Positions 10,322-19,890 of a DNA stretch of 64,000 nucleotides are shown here, one piece after another (the first letter of the stretch is position 1; each line of letters begins with the position of its first letter). Made by a program: the position numbers and the translations under genes. This stretch comes from Haliotis asinina. Its lineage: Eukaryota > Mollusca > Gastropoda > Lepetellida > Haliotidae. The DNA lies in assembly GCF_037392515.1 (NCBI RefSeq), contig NC_090292.1:44381747-44445746 (forward strand), written 5' to 3'. The notes beneath the pieces are model-generated. The model was not told the origin of the DNA. It did no database searches and saw nothing but the letters and a program-made list of their open reading frames with translations.

Positions 10322-11486
10322 CTTTTGGGGGGATTTATTGGGGATCTACCCCGCACCTTTTTGGAGGGCGACAGGCTATGTGCCCTGGGATGGAAGTTTT
10401 CTGACACTTCCATGGCCTCAAGCGATCCGTATTTATTAAATAATTTTACAGGATTTTCTGAACCCTTCTGGGGTCTGCCACTCTTTTTTGAAGATTCTGT
10501 TCTTGAGTCAGTTTTACTTTGAACAATATTCTTCGAGCTTGTTTTTGATCGTGATTTGTGAGTTGGCTGAGACAAAGATTGTTCTCCAGATACAGATGAA
10601 GTCTGACTACAGACTTACCCGGCTTTAGATACCACCTGAGTGTTGACAGAAGATGTCAAGGTTTGAGTAGACTGTTCGGGTGCAACGAACTGAGCATTAT
10701 TTGTTTTAACCCACGTCAAATCTGTCTGGCAATGTATCGACGAGGTAGTTACTTTTGAGGTATATTCAGGAGTTCTTACAACTGATGCAAATGATTCAGT
10801 ATGTGCTGCAGATTCCACAAGTTTCTTTGCGTCAGAAAAGCTGACGTTCTGGGTGAATTTAATTTTATTGATCTCCATTTGTTTTTTCCAGACTGGACAC
10901 TCTTTGGCGAAAGACGAATGATTTCCCGAACAATTTGTACACTTTTTATGGTCACTGTTACCGTCTTCTGTGACATGAGTATTCTCACTACAGTGGGCGC
11001 ATGTAATGGGTAAAACAGATAAGTATTTGTTTGGACCGTTTCATTGTTTCTGCGGATCGTGAATCTTTTAACATAAATCACTCCCTGATCTTTCATCTCA
11101 GAAGCAATATCTAACTCTGACATATCAGCAAACAATCCATCTCTGTCTCTGATTATGCCTTTACTGGTATTCAGAGTCCTGTGGGCAGTGATAGAGACGG
11201 GAATTCCAACAAATACTTCTGTTGACATGAGGTTCTTTGCTTGCTGTTTTCTGTTGCATTCAACCAGCAGAGAGCCTGAACGCAAGCGTCTAACGTTTTT
11301 AACCTCACCTGCAATGCCATGTATACCCTTGGAAATGGCGAAAGGGTTAAGTTTCATTGGCGTCTTGTCTACAGTTTCTAGAACTAAAAATCGTGGCCAA
11401 TAGTCGATTGAGTTGGAAGGTCGTTGGTCGTCATCATCGTTGTCAAGTTGACGTTTATTGCGTTTTTGGGGGGTTTGGTATTCCAT
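10318..11486 (-). pseudogene. I-like LINE copy 1 ORF1 (gag-like), frameshifted
   Basis: Begins at ATG 11486 (MEYQTPQKRNK) and shares with copies 3-5 the block LNPFAISKGIHGIAGEVKNV followed by an RRM-like fold (GSLLVECNRKQQAKNL). The first CCHC knuckle region is deleted and a frameshift near 10900 moves the rest into another frame. The C-terminal part (10878-10615 and 10575-10318) ends in the conserved SPINPPKR before the TAG at 10318-10320. ORF1 proteins of this type bind LINE RNA through two or three CCHC knuckles; this copy would not make a normal product. Confidence 0.82.
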
Positions 11487-12011
11487 AGGTAGTATATGTG
11501 TTTCATCATCCGAGCTCCCCACCCACCACGGAGTATCACAAAGGACAATGCTAAACACAAGCGGGTGTCCAACTTGCAGCACCAAGGATACTCAGATGAT
11601 ATACTCCAGCAGAAAAACCAAAAGATTAATTCTTCCACCAGATTGGCCCATGAGCCACCGCCTTCTGGGCATAAGACTCTAGGCAGAATTCATGTAAACA
11701 AAATTCAAGTCAAATAATATTCTGAACAAAGGGTGCCAAGACTAAAGTTTAAACAATTCCAAATCAAATTTTGTGCAATTACATATTATCTATGCACAGG
11801 GCTTGGCATGACCAGCCGATTGGTTGAACCGGGCCCATTCAACCACCCGCCTAGGTGAAGTCAGGGCCAAAGTGGTGTATTGGGCATTAGGAACACTGGT
11901 CCTGCTCCCATGCCCTCAACCACCAGGATCCCCTCCTCCACCGACACAGGGCCGCAACCCACGGCAAACGGGTTGGTGGACCAAATATCCCCCCGGGTCC
12001 ACTACGGGGGT
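11487..12011 (-). promoter_or_regulatory. 5' leader of I-like LINE copy 1
   Basis: Non-coding leader between the ribozyme and ORF1. Two blocks are strongly conserved in all five I-like copies. One is around GGCGGTGGCTCATGGGC, flanked by GCCCA/TGGGC complementary ends. The other is TCCTTGGTGCTGCAA followed by TTTAGCATTGTCCTT and CTCCGTGGTGGGTGGGGAGC. No TATA box is evident. I-type elements usually use an internal promoter starting at +1; here that would coincide with the ribozyme. Confidence 0.55.
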
Positions 12012-12072
12012 GTTGGCGAGCTCTTGGCGTTACCCAGCACCCACCACGAGGAGGTGGCTCGCCACAGGTGCC
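12012..12072 (-). ncRNA. HDV-like self-cleaving ribozyme at the 5' end of I-like LINE copy 1
   Basis: Read on the minus strand from the first base of the element (12072). P1 is GGCACCT pairing with GGGTGCT (7 bp, starting with a G-U wobble as is typical). P2 is GGCGAG pairing with CTCGCC. P3 is CCAC pairing with GTGG, closed by the L3 loop CTCCTC. After P1 comes GGG (P1.1 with the CC of L3), then TAACG, then the active-site strand CCAAGAG. The predicted catalytic C is the first of CCAA, fitting the C-N-R-A rule. Cleavage would occur before G 12072, exactly at the target-duplication boundary. P4 is reduced or absent, as in several LINE ribozymes. Confidence 0.85.
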
Positions 12073-12085
12073 GGGAGGGACTAGA
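12073..12085 (+). repeat. Target-site duplication of I-like LINE copy 1 (right)
   Basis: Second copy of GGGAGGGACTAGA; see 6063-6075. Tx1 ORF2 resumes directly after it with the codons for RRVLCEEW. Confidence 0.95.
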
Positions 12086-15000
12086 AGGCGTGTGTTATGT
12101 GAGGAATGGAAGAGAATGAATGTGGATATTTTATTTCTGCAAGAATGTCATGTTGCTTGTGTGAAAGAAGGAGAGACTGTAGAAAGACTGTTTGAATGTA
12201 AGCCCTTCTGGAGTTTCGGTACGGGAAACGCACGTGGGGTTGGTATTTTATTATCTGGTAAATTGAATTATAACATTGTTCATTTTTATTACGACTTTGA
12301 TGGCAGGCTCTTTGTCTTAGATATTGATACTGGTAGTCATTGTTATAGATTTATAAATATTTATGCTCCACACCATTACTCAGATAGAAGGGATTTCTTG
12401 TTATCATTGGAAAATCATTTTGTTACTCGCCGCCGTGTTGTGCTTGGGGGAGATTTTAATTTTGTTTTATCAACCACTTTAGATAAAGTTGGGGGGAATC
12501 CAAATTGTGGTACTGGAGGGGCAACGATTTTGAAACGTTTTTTAAATTCCTATAAATTAACGGACCCTTTCCGGGCATTACATAAGAATAAAGTCAAAAA
12601 GACATGGCGAGGTGCTGACTAGATAGATTTTATATCTCTGCTCCTTTATTACCGGTTGTTAAAAGTTGTGATGTGCAACCATGTTCCATTTCTGACCACG
12701 ATTATTGTGTTCTGGAGTTGGAGGTTGTTGATTGCATCTCTGTAGGACCTGGTTATTGGAAATTCAATAATTCTTTACTTAAAGACAAAGCATTTATATT
12801 GGAATTTCAAAAGTTTTGGGAATCTTTACATGTTCAGGCGGATTTGTCTCTTTCGGATTGGGATAGCCTTAAGGCTCAAATTAAAACTTTTGTTTTGGCT
12901 TATGGGAGAAAGGTACCTGCCAATAAAAGAGGTATTTTACAGCAGCTTCAAAGGCGATACAGAGATCTGATAGCTGCAGAAAGTCAGAGACCTGGCGAGT
13001 ATGCAGAACAGTTAAAAGCAATCAAGTCACAACTTTATGATTTTCATTATGATATGGTACTGGGAAGTGCAATCCGCTCCAGAGTGCAGGTTTTGGAAAA
13101 TAATGAGAAACCATCAAAACAATTTTTACAGACTGAATTTCAACGCTCTGGAGATAAAACCATTCATATTTTGGAGAATGGTTCTGAAACTTATGATAAA
13201 AATGATACTATTCGGAACTATTGCAGGGAGTTTTACCAAAATTTATACACCCCTGAGGAAATTGATGATTTTTATTGTTCCGAATTTCTTGAGGATTTGC
13301 CTTTCTTGGATAGGGCCTAGGCTGATAGCATAGAGGGAGCTGTGACAAAAGAGGAGATTTTCCTAGCGCTTCGCGGGATGGATAATAATAAAGCCCCTGG
13401 GTTGGATGGTTTAAGTAAGGAGTTTTATCTCAAGTTTTGGCCTTTATTACAAGATGTATTATTACATATTTATAATTTGTCAATACAATTGGGTACTCTT
13501 AGTGATTCTCAGAAATTAGGTTGTATTTCTTTGTTATGTAAGGACCCCAAAGCTCCTCAGTTGTTACGTAACTGGCGCCCTATCAGCCTGTTAAATGTAG
13601 ATTATAAAATATTGTCTAGGGTTGTACAAAACCGGTTGTCATCAGTCATTGCTGAGATTGTGCACCCTGATCAGACATGTTCAATCAGGGGCAGATCTAA
13701 AACGGACAACATACATCTTCTACGCAATGTAGTTGATTATGTGGAGCAAAAAGGAGATTCTGTGGCCTTTGTTTGCCTTGATCAGGAGAAGGCTTTTGAT
13801 CGGGTAAATCATGATTTCATGTTCAGGGCCCTACATCAGTATGGGTTTGGTCCAGAGTTTATTAACCTGGTCAGCCTATTATATTACAATGTTAGTAGTA
13901 CCGTGTTAGTAAACGGGTTATTTTCGGACAAATTCCCTGTGAGGAGGGGCGTCAGGCAAGGCTGTAGCCTAAGCCCCTTTTATGTTTTAGTTTTCGAACC
14001 TTTTGCTATTAAAGTAAGGAGTGACAAGTTAATCAAGGGCATTAAAATTCCCGGTGTTAACGAAGAAGCCAAACTATCAGCTTATGCTGATGATGGGACT
14101 GGTATATGTGCGAATGAGATGAGTGTTAGACGGTTGCTTCAAGTGAGTGAGTGGTATGGTAGAGGTACTGGTGCCCGTCTCAACATGGCCAAAACAAAGG
14201 CCATATCTTTTGGGAAATGGCGTTCTTCGGCCGACCATGCTTTCGGTATATCATGGCCCGATTCTTGCAAAATTTTGGGGGTTGTTTTTGGTAGTAATGT
14301 CACTCCTGATGATAACTGGAATAAAATTTTAACAAAATTCCACGGGGTTCTAAATTTTAACTTTAAAGATAGGTTCTTATCCATATATGGTAAGTCCACT
14401 ATTTGCAATGTCATGGCCATGTCAAAGTTGTGGTATGTCGCAGCTGTATTGCACATGCCCAAACACTTTGTCGATATTTTCACACGAGTAGCTTTTGATT
14501 TTTTCTGGGAATCCCATCATTTTGAACCTTTGGCTAGAAGTATTTTATATAATGATAAGGATTTTTGAGGTGTTAATTTTCCCCATATATCTACACGCTT
14601 TCATGCTTTACGTTTATATCATTTACATAAAATTATCAACAATAGTCAGTGTAAATATGCATGTTTTGCTTTGTATTGGATAGGGTTTTCACTTAAAGAA
14701 ATTAATTCTGATTTTGCTTCGAAATATTACCTCATTCTGATTACATACCAACATATTATAAAAAGATTTTAGAATCTTATAGATATTTCAAGTCATTGTA
14801 TCCAAATTATAATTGGTTTCAACCTGTTGAAAGTGGTGTATTTTATCAAATGTTAATTACTCGTGTATGTACAGAGCCTGTCATCTTTAAACACTTTCCA
14901 GATGTACTTTTTAAGTCTGCTTTTTTATTGCTAAACGACTCGTTTCTTGACCCCGTTTTGACAAATTTCTCATGGCGTCTCCTTCATGACATTATCCCCA

Positions 15001-15464
15001 CTAATTATACACTATATTGCAGACGTCATTCTTTAGTTAAAACATGTACCTTTTGTAACGAAACTGAGTCTGTTGAACACTTATTCTTTAATTGTAACAT
15101 GGTTTCTTCTCTTTGGAGTATTGTCAGTAAATGGGTTTTGGATCTATCGTTTGGCTTAATTGATTTAAATGCTAGCAAGATTCGGTTTAATCAGTTGTTC
15201 TTTTGTCATTGTAATTGTCGGAACTGTGTCATTGTATACCTGGTGTGTTTGGCTAAACATCAGATTTGGCGTGATAGGTGTAACTTAAAAAATGGTAGGA
15301 AAGGGGTGACTAAGGAAAGTATGGTTGCCCGGTTTTTGGAAAGATTACGTTTTCGAATTGTTGTAGACAAAGCCCGTTTACCTGACATTTTATTTGATAA
15401 GTACTGGGTGCAATGTAAATTGTTTTGCACCACTAATAATAACAAGGTGGAATTTACTTTTTAA
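12086..15464 (+). pseudogene. Tx1 copy B ORF2, main part, several breaks
   Basis: Continuation of the ORF2 begun at 6025. It encodes the APE endonuclease (FLQECH, FINIYAPHHYSDRRDFL, LGGDFNFVLS), the RT with intact active site (SAYADDGTG, YADD at 14083-14094) and the C-terminal zf-RVT knuckle. Breaks relative to copy A: a small deletion near 12612 shifts the frame and ends it at 12622; TAG at 13318-13320 replaces a serine codon; a frameshift near 14560 ends the frame at 14568; the rest is readable from about 14796 to the stop at 15464. The defects differ from those of copy A, so the two copies decayed independently. Confidence 0.88.
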
Positions 15465-15642
15465 TATGTAAATGCTTGATATACTATTGTTCTCAATGTC
15501 CATTTAATTCTACACCTATATAACATGTATATGTAAATATCATTTATAAGTACTTTCCACCTTTAGTTTTGTATATGTCTCTCAGTTGAAATAGTCTGCC
15601 ATCCCATGTATAAAGTTTTATTTTATGGTATGACTATTAGGA

Positions 15643-15785
15643 CCCAGACACCTTTTCTTTTAATCATCATCTCTGTATATCATCAACATTTTCATTTAAT
15701 GTATACTGCTGTATATACTCATGTCCATTCCTATCCTCAAGGTGTCTGGGGAGTATTGTTCTTAGGCCCATTTAATGTAAATAAA
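15643..15785 (+). promoter_or_regulatory. 3' UTR inverted repeat and polyadenylation signal of Tx1 copy B
   Basis: Arms CCCAGACACCTT (15643-15654) and AAGGTGTCTGGG (15739-15750), then AATAAA at 15780-15785 and the A-rich tail. Same layout as copy A. Confidence 0.6.
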
Positions 15786-15914
15786 CTTTATTAAAAACAA
15801 AAAAAAAACAAAAACGGGCAAGTATTTCGAGAGCTAATTCATTCTTTGTTTTGTAGATCGACGGGGTGGCTGGACTTTGTCCTTGTCTTCGGACTCCCCC
15901 CACTTTTCTGGAAT

Positions 15915-17114
15915 ATGGCTGCGATCGTGACTGTGAGGGCTGGACCACGCTTGGCGGAAACGGATCAGGACATCAGGAACCGTGTCGTCCGCTTCACCTT
16001 CTACGGTACAGATAGGTTCAGTGTGAACCGTTTCGGAGTTCTAGACTTCGTGAATAAGATTGTTGGAGTGGAATGTGTGGAACGGATTAGCAAGCGTGAT
16101 AAAGGGTATGAGTGGTTCGTGACCCTGAACTCATCACAAGCTGCTGAAAAACTCCACTCAAAAGTCTTTGAAAGAATCTCGCCCAGACTGTATGTTGAGT
16201 TCTTTATTGTGAATAGGATCAGGCCAGCAGTGAGGATACATTGGCTCCCGGAAGAATATGGAGTACTGTTTTTGAGACGTATATTACAGCCATACGGAAA
16301 AGTGATCAACATCTGCGAGGAAAAAAGCAGTGATGCAAGATCGAAGGGCATTTTTCTAGGAACCTATGAAGCGATCGTCGAATGCACCCATGAGGATGCT
16401 AGGAAAATCCCGCACTTGATTCATGTCACTGCTTCTAATCTAACAACTTTTCCATTACTACTCACTGTGGCTGGTCGGCCTCCTTTGTCCCTTAAGTGTG
16501 AGGAGGTCGGCCATGTTCGAAAGGAGTGCAGCAACAGGCCAAAAACTTCACAGCCTGCACTCCATGCAGCAGCAACAAGGAGTTACTCGGACATAGTTCA
16601 AGGGCAAAATAATCGGAAAAACGAAGAATTTCAAGACGAGGAGATGCAAATCGAAAGGGAAACGGAATCAGACCTCAGCATTGTTCCTCCGGGTGAGGAC
16701 TGGTCAGCATCTAAGGGTGCTGAAGGGTCAGCTTCGTTCTTTCCATCAGAAAAGTCACCATCAGGGGTAGATGAGACCATACATGTAGTCGAATCTACAG
16801 AAACGCAAGAATCCACTGGAAAGGTTGCTGGTGTTACGGTCCCTAAGGACAGGCCTGTTTCCCCAATGGACATCACAAGTACCCCTAAGAGTCTGAAGAG
16901 ACACTCATCTCCCCAGAGAGGATTGGAAAAGACTCCTCGTACAGTAAGAGACACCGTGGAAGATATTGACAGAAGGGAGAAGTCGAACTGGTTGAATAAC
17001 ATGCGCCCAGACCTTGATTCAGACGATGCAGGGAGTGCCACTAGTGGAGCCGGACAACATGTATATTACAAGATGCTTCCTTGTGGACGATTCGGATATG
17101 CCCCTGGACAATGA
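15915..17114 (+). CDS. Tx1 copy C ORF1, intact 399-residue RNA-binding protein
   Basis: The ATG at 15915 is chosen because copy B ORF1 starts at the same conserved ATGGCTGC. An N-terminal domain (about residues 25-90, DRFSVNRFGVLDFVNKI) is followed by an RRM-like region (about 95-185, IHWLPEEYGVLFLRRIL, GTYEAIVECTHED). A single zinc-knuckle-like motif (SLKCEEVGHVRKEC, near residue 195) lacks a first cysteine. The second half is acidic and Ser/Thr-rich, with a conserved basic patch (KTPRTVRDTVEDIDRRE). There are no internal stops. The function, binding LINE RNA in the RNP, is inferred from position and fold. This is the only intact ORF1 of its family here, although its own ORF2 is broken. Confidence 0.78.
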   Translation: MAAIVTVRAGPRLAETDQDIRNRVVRFTFYGTDRFSVNRFGVLDFVNKIVGVECVERISKRDKGYEWFVTLNSSQAAEKLHSKVFERISPRLYVEFFIVNRIRPAVRIHWLPEEYGVLFLRRILQPYGKVINICEEKSSDARSKGIFLGTYEAIVECTHEDARKIPHLIHVTASNLTTFPLLLTVAGRPPLSLKCEEVGHVRKECSNRPKTSQPALHAAATRSYSDIVQGQNNRKNEEFQDEEMQIERETESDLSIVPPGEDWSASKGAEGSASFFPSEKSPSGVDETIHVVESTETQESTGKVAGVTVPKDRPVSPMDITSTPKSLKRHSSPQRGLEKTPRTVRDTVEDIDRREKSNWLNNMRPDLDSDDAGSATSGAGQHVYYKMLPCGRFGYAPGQ

Positions 17115-17497
17115 TTTAAGATTACGGACTTTATACAGAGATTATGGATTTCATCTTTTAGTGTGTTTTTATGTTGACGTTTTGGATGTGCCCATGGACA
17201 ATGATTCAGGATTGTGGACTTGTTATGAATGTTTCAGAAATACGGATTATTGTCGGGAAAAGTTTAAAGGTAGGATTTTGTCATGTTATTACTTTATTTA
17301 TGCTTATGATGTAATATATTGCTTGTATGTTGTATGTTATTGTTATTCTCATGTACATACCATTGACCATTATATAAGATTGGAAAGGTTTTGGTCTAAT
17401 GGTTTGTTTATGTTTGGAAATATTTGTGTATATGTGGTTATAACGTTGTACAGATGTTTTGGTGTGTATACACCAAAGTATTCTTTCACATAAAAAA

Positions 17498-18429
17498 ATG
17501 TACAAAATTGCAACGATTAATTGTGCGGGAATAAGGAGTGGGACCAGAAGGCGTGTGTTGTGTGAAGAATGGATGAGGATGAAAGTTGATATTTTGTTTA
17601 TTCAAGAGTGTCATGTTGCTTCTGTGAAAGAAGGTGAGACTATAGAGGAAGTGTTTGATTGTAAGACCTTCTGGAGTTTTGGTATGGGAAATGTACGTGG
17701 GGTTGGAATTTTATTGTCTAAAAAATTACATTATAGCATCGTTAAATTCCATCATGACCTTGGTGGCAGGCTCTTTGTTCTAGATATTGATATTGAATCT
17801 AATTGTTTTAGATTTATTAATATTTATGCTCCTAATTATTACACAGATAGGCGGGATTTTTTAGATGTTTTCTAAATTCTTATAATTTAACTGACCCTTA
17901 TCGGTTATTGAATAAGCATAAAGTTTTATCAACATAGCGTACTGGAAATATTAGTTGCCGGCTAGATAGATTTTATATCTCTGCTCCTTTAGTTCCCGTT
18001 TTTAAAAGTTGTGATGTGCAACGATGTTCCATTTCTGATCACGATTATTGTGTTCTAGAGCTGAAGGTTGTTGATTGCATCTCTGTTGGACCTGGCTATT
18101 GGAAATCCAATAATTCTTTACTTAAAAACAAATCATTTATATTGGAATTTCAAAAGTTTTGGGAATCTTTACATGTTCAGGCTGATTTGTCTCTTTCGGA
18201 CTGGAATAACCTTCAGGCTCAAATTAAAACTTTTGTTTTGGCTTATGGGAGACAGGTAGCTGCCAAATAAAGAGGCATTTCACAGCAGCTTCAAAGGCGA
18301 TACAGTGATCTGATAGCTGCAAGAAAGTCAGAGACCTGGCGAGCATGCAGAGCAGTTAAAAGCAATCAAGTCACAACTTTATGATTTCCATTATGATCGG
18401 GTACAAGGAAGTGCAATCCGCTCCAGAGT
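17498..18429 (+). pseudogene. Tx1 copy C ORF2, truncated and broken
   Basis: ATG at 17498 opens the APE endonuclease (INCAGIRSGTRRR, LFIQECH, FINIYAPNYYTDRRDFL). A deletion near 17866 joins this to a point about 100 nt downstream and the frame ends at 17875. A further readable piece at 18016-18270 matches copy A around SISDHDYCVLEL. Stops and frameshifts continue until homology ends near 18429. The RT domain is absent. Confidence 0.78.
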
Positions 18430-19360
18430 ACACTGTGTTCAGGTGTGGAATCCTCACCACTGCCCCGTGCACCGTTTCCAAGATCACCTCGTACGTTCCC
18501 AGGAGGCAGCGGTTATCAAAATCACCGGCACTAACTTCCTCCGTTGCAGATATCACTTTTCCATACGTCCTAAAAAATCTCTTCAAGAACAAGCCTCCAA
18601 TTTCTTCAGGGAGCAATCATGTCGTCATAACTTTATTTTTATGTAATGCCCAGAAAGGGTCCGTTAATTTATAAGAATTTAAAAAACGTTTCAAAATCGT
18701 TGCCCCTCCAGTACCACAATTTGGATTTCCCCCAACTTTATCTAAAGAGGTTGATAAAAGAAAGTTAAAATCTCCTCCAAGCAAGGAAGTGTGGAACGGC
18801 TGAGTAGAAGGGATAAGGTCACAGACTTGTTTGTGGCCAGGTCGGATGATGTCACCACTGAGAAGATGCATCAGATGAAGTCCTTGGACATAACAGAAAG
18901 AATTCCTCATATTGTGAACATTCAATCATGATTGGAAGGGAACCACTACGTCTCAAGTGTCTGGAGATTGGACATGTTCGCCAAGAGTGTACTGGTGGAA
19001 GAAACGTTAGAGAACGTCCTGTGTAGTTAGAGAGGAAGAGTTACGCGGAGGTGTTGGCGAGATCCAAACGATCACATGGAAACAGAGGGGAAGAAGGAAG
19101 CCCCTAAACAGTTTCGGTGGACACTGCACCCATTTCAGAGGACACTGTGGTTAAAGAGGAAGGACAGCACAGACGTGCCTGAGGACAATAGTGATAATGA
19201 GTAGCAAATGGATTCAAAGCGGTCTACATCATCACCAAAGCAGAACAAGTCGGTCAAATTCATGAAGGACACCATGGACGATCTCCACCGTAGAGAGCTT
19301 AACTGATGGGGACAGTCGCCTCGGGAGATTGACAGTGGCACTGACGATTCCATGGATAGA
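18430..19360. mobile_element. Rearranged Tx1 fragments in both orientations
   Basis: Three pieces of divergent Tx1 sequence lie end to end. 18431-18616 on the minus strand encodes an ORF1 piece (LPEEIGGLFLKRFFRTYGKV). 18620-18790 on the minus strand encodes an ORF2 endonuclease piece (GGDFNFLLSTSLDKVGGNPN). 18791-19360 on the plus strand encodes scattered ORF1 pieces (RRDKVTDLFVARSDD, LKCLEIGHVRQEC, FMKDTMDDLHRREL). None is functional. The minus-strand order (ORF2 piece upstream of ORF1 piece) is the reverse of an element, so rearrangement or template switching has occurred. Confidence 0.7.
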
Positions 19361-19399
19361 CCAGGTGGGAAAACATAGTGTTTGGGTTTGTGGTGTCAC

Positions 19400-19877
19400 A
19401 TCGTCAACTATACAAACTACTCCATCAACTGGAAAAAACACCGAGATCCTGGCTTCCAACATCAGTGATTGGCGGAGAAGGAAGCTTTGGGAAGCAATCA
19501 ACATCACAAGATTAGAACCTCAGATCAATAGAATCAAGGCGTGGACCTACCCTCTGCCTGGTGTGTCAACAAGGACTCATAGACTCTCAATCTATCAGCT
19601 GAGTAAACAACCATGTACTGTGAAAACATTCCCCTTTCATCTCCCCTCGGTGATTGTACATACCTAATTACATTTATGTGCTTGTATATACATCTTACCT
19701 CTCTGGCTTCATGTATACCTATGCTCATTAGCCACCTGACGAAGGGGCAAGAATTAGCCTTGAAACGTCGTGTTAAAAGAATGAAAGTTGTCATCCATAA
19801 TAGTGTCTTCTATTACCTCACCAACTTCTAAATGCCTTTGAAGAATTTCATTATATGAACCCTTTAAACGTGATACA
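19400..19877 (+). pseudogene. Penelope-like element 3' fragment (end of GIY-YIG endonuclease and tail)
   Basis: The translation around 19440-19530 (EILASNISDWRRRKLWEAIN then ITRLEPQINR) resembles the last helix region of the GIY-YIG endonuclease of Penelope-like retroelements, in which W-R-R-K-hydrophobic-EA-I precedes P-x-hydrophobic-N-R. No RT domain is present, so only the 3' end survives. The following non-coding part contains a hammerhead-like core (19731-19775), which Penelope-like elements characteristically carry. I-like LINE copy 2 inserted directly behind it at 19878-19890. Confidence 0.55.
19731..19775 (+). ncRNA. Hammerhead-ribozyme-like core in the Penelope-like fragment
   Basis: CTGACGA at 19736-19742 and GAAA at 19762-19765 flank a short stem II (AGGG with CCTT, one G-U pair). 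GAAA overlaps the self-complementary ACGT (19765-19768), followed by C 19769. The flanking CAC and GTG can form the start of stem I. This matches the minimal type-I hammerhead layout reported for Penelope-like elements, where the tiny stem III works as a dimer. Stem I loops were not verified. Confidence 0.5.
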
Positions 19878-19890
19878 AGTGTCTCTATGT
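19878..19890 (+). repeat. Target-site duplication of I-like LINE copy 2 (left)
   Basis: AGTGTCTCTATGT here and at 27609-27621, 13 bp, flanking the element precisely. Confidence 0.93.

Larger units (their letters stand above)
6076..12072 (-). mobile_element. I-like LINE with RNase H, copy 1, full length
   Basis: Six-kilobase non-LTR retrotransposon on the minus strand. From its 5' end: HDV-like ribozyme (12012-12072), leader, ORF1 (11486-10318), ORF2 (10321-6632), and a 3' UTR ending in short ACTCACTCACTC-type repeats at 6076. A 13-bp target duplication flanks both ends, so both termini are known. Jockey/I-type ORF1, APE endonuclease, RT with FVDD and a C-terminal RNase H assign it to the I group (I/Nimb-like); the clade is inferred from domain order. 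Confidence 0.93.
4070..15812 (+). mobile_element. Tx1/L1-like LINE, copy B, split by I-like LINE copy 1
   Basis: A near full-length element: 5' leader from about 4070, ORF1 at 4160-5209, an ORF1-ORF2 spacer carrying a minisatellite, ORF2 starting at 6025, then a 6-kb minus-strand I-like LINE at 6076-12072, then the rest of ORF2 and the 3' UTR to the A-rich tail at about 15786-15812. The leader (AAGTAT..CGAG..AATNCATT) matches the start of copy C at about 15817. The split is proved by the 13-bp duplication GGGAGGGACTAGA at 6063-6075 and 12073-12085 and by ORF2 codons that continue across it. The exact 5' end is not certain. Confidence 0.85.
15813..18429 (+). mobile_element. Tx1/L1-like LINE, copy C (5' part)
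   Basis: Begins immediately after the A-rich tail of copy B, in head-to-tail orientation, with the same leader as copy B. It has an intact ORF1, a spacer with a duplicated motif, and ORF2 from 17498. Homology stops abruptly at about 18429, where inverted Tx1 fragments follow. A deletion near 17866 removes the second half of the endonuclease (the GGDFN region). Confidence 0.8.

Noticed and set aside
12012..12072. tRNA-like or pol III promoter element at the LINE 5' end
   Set aside because: No A/B box spacing; the nested pairing fits an HDV-like ribozyme much better.
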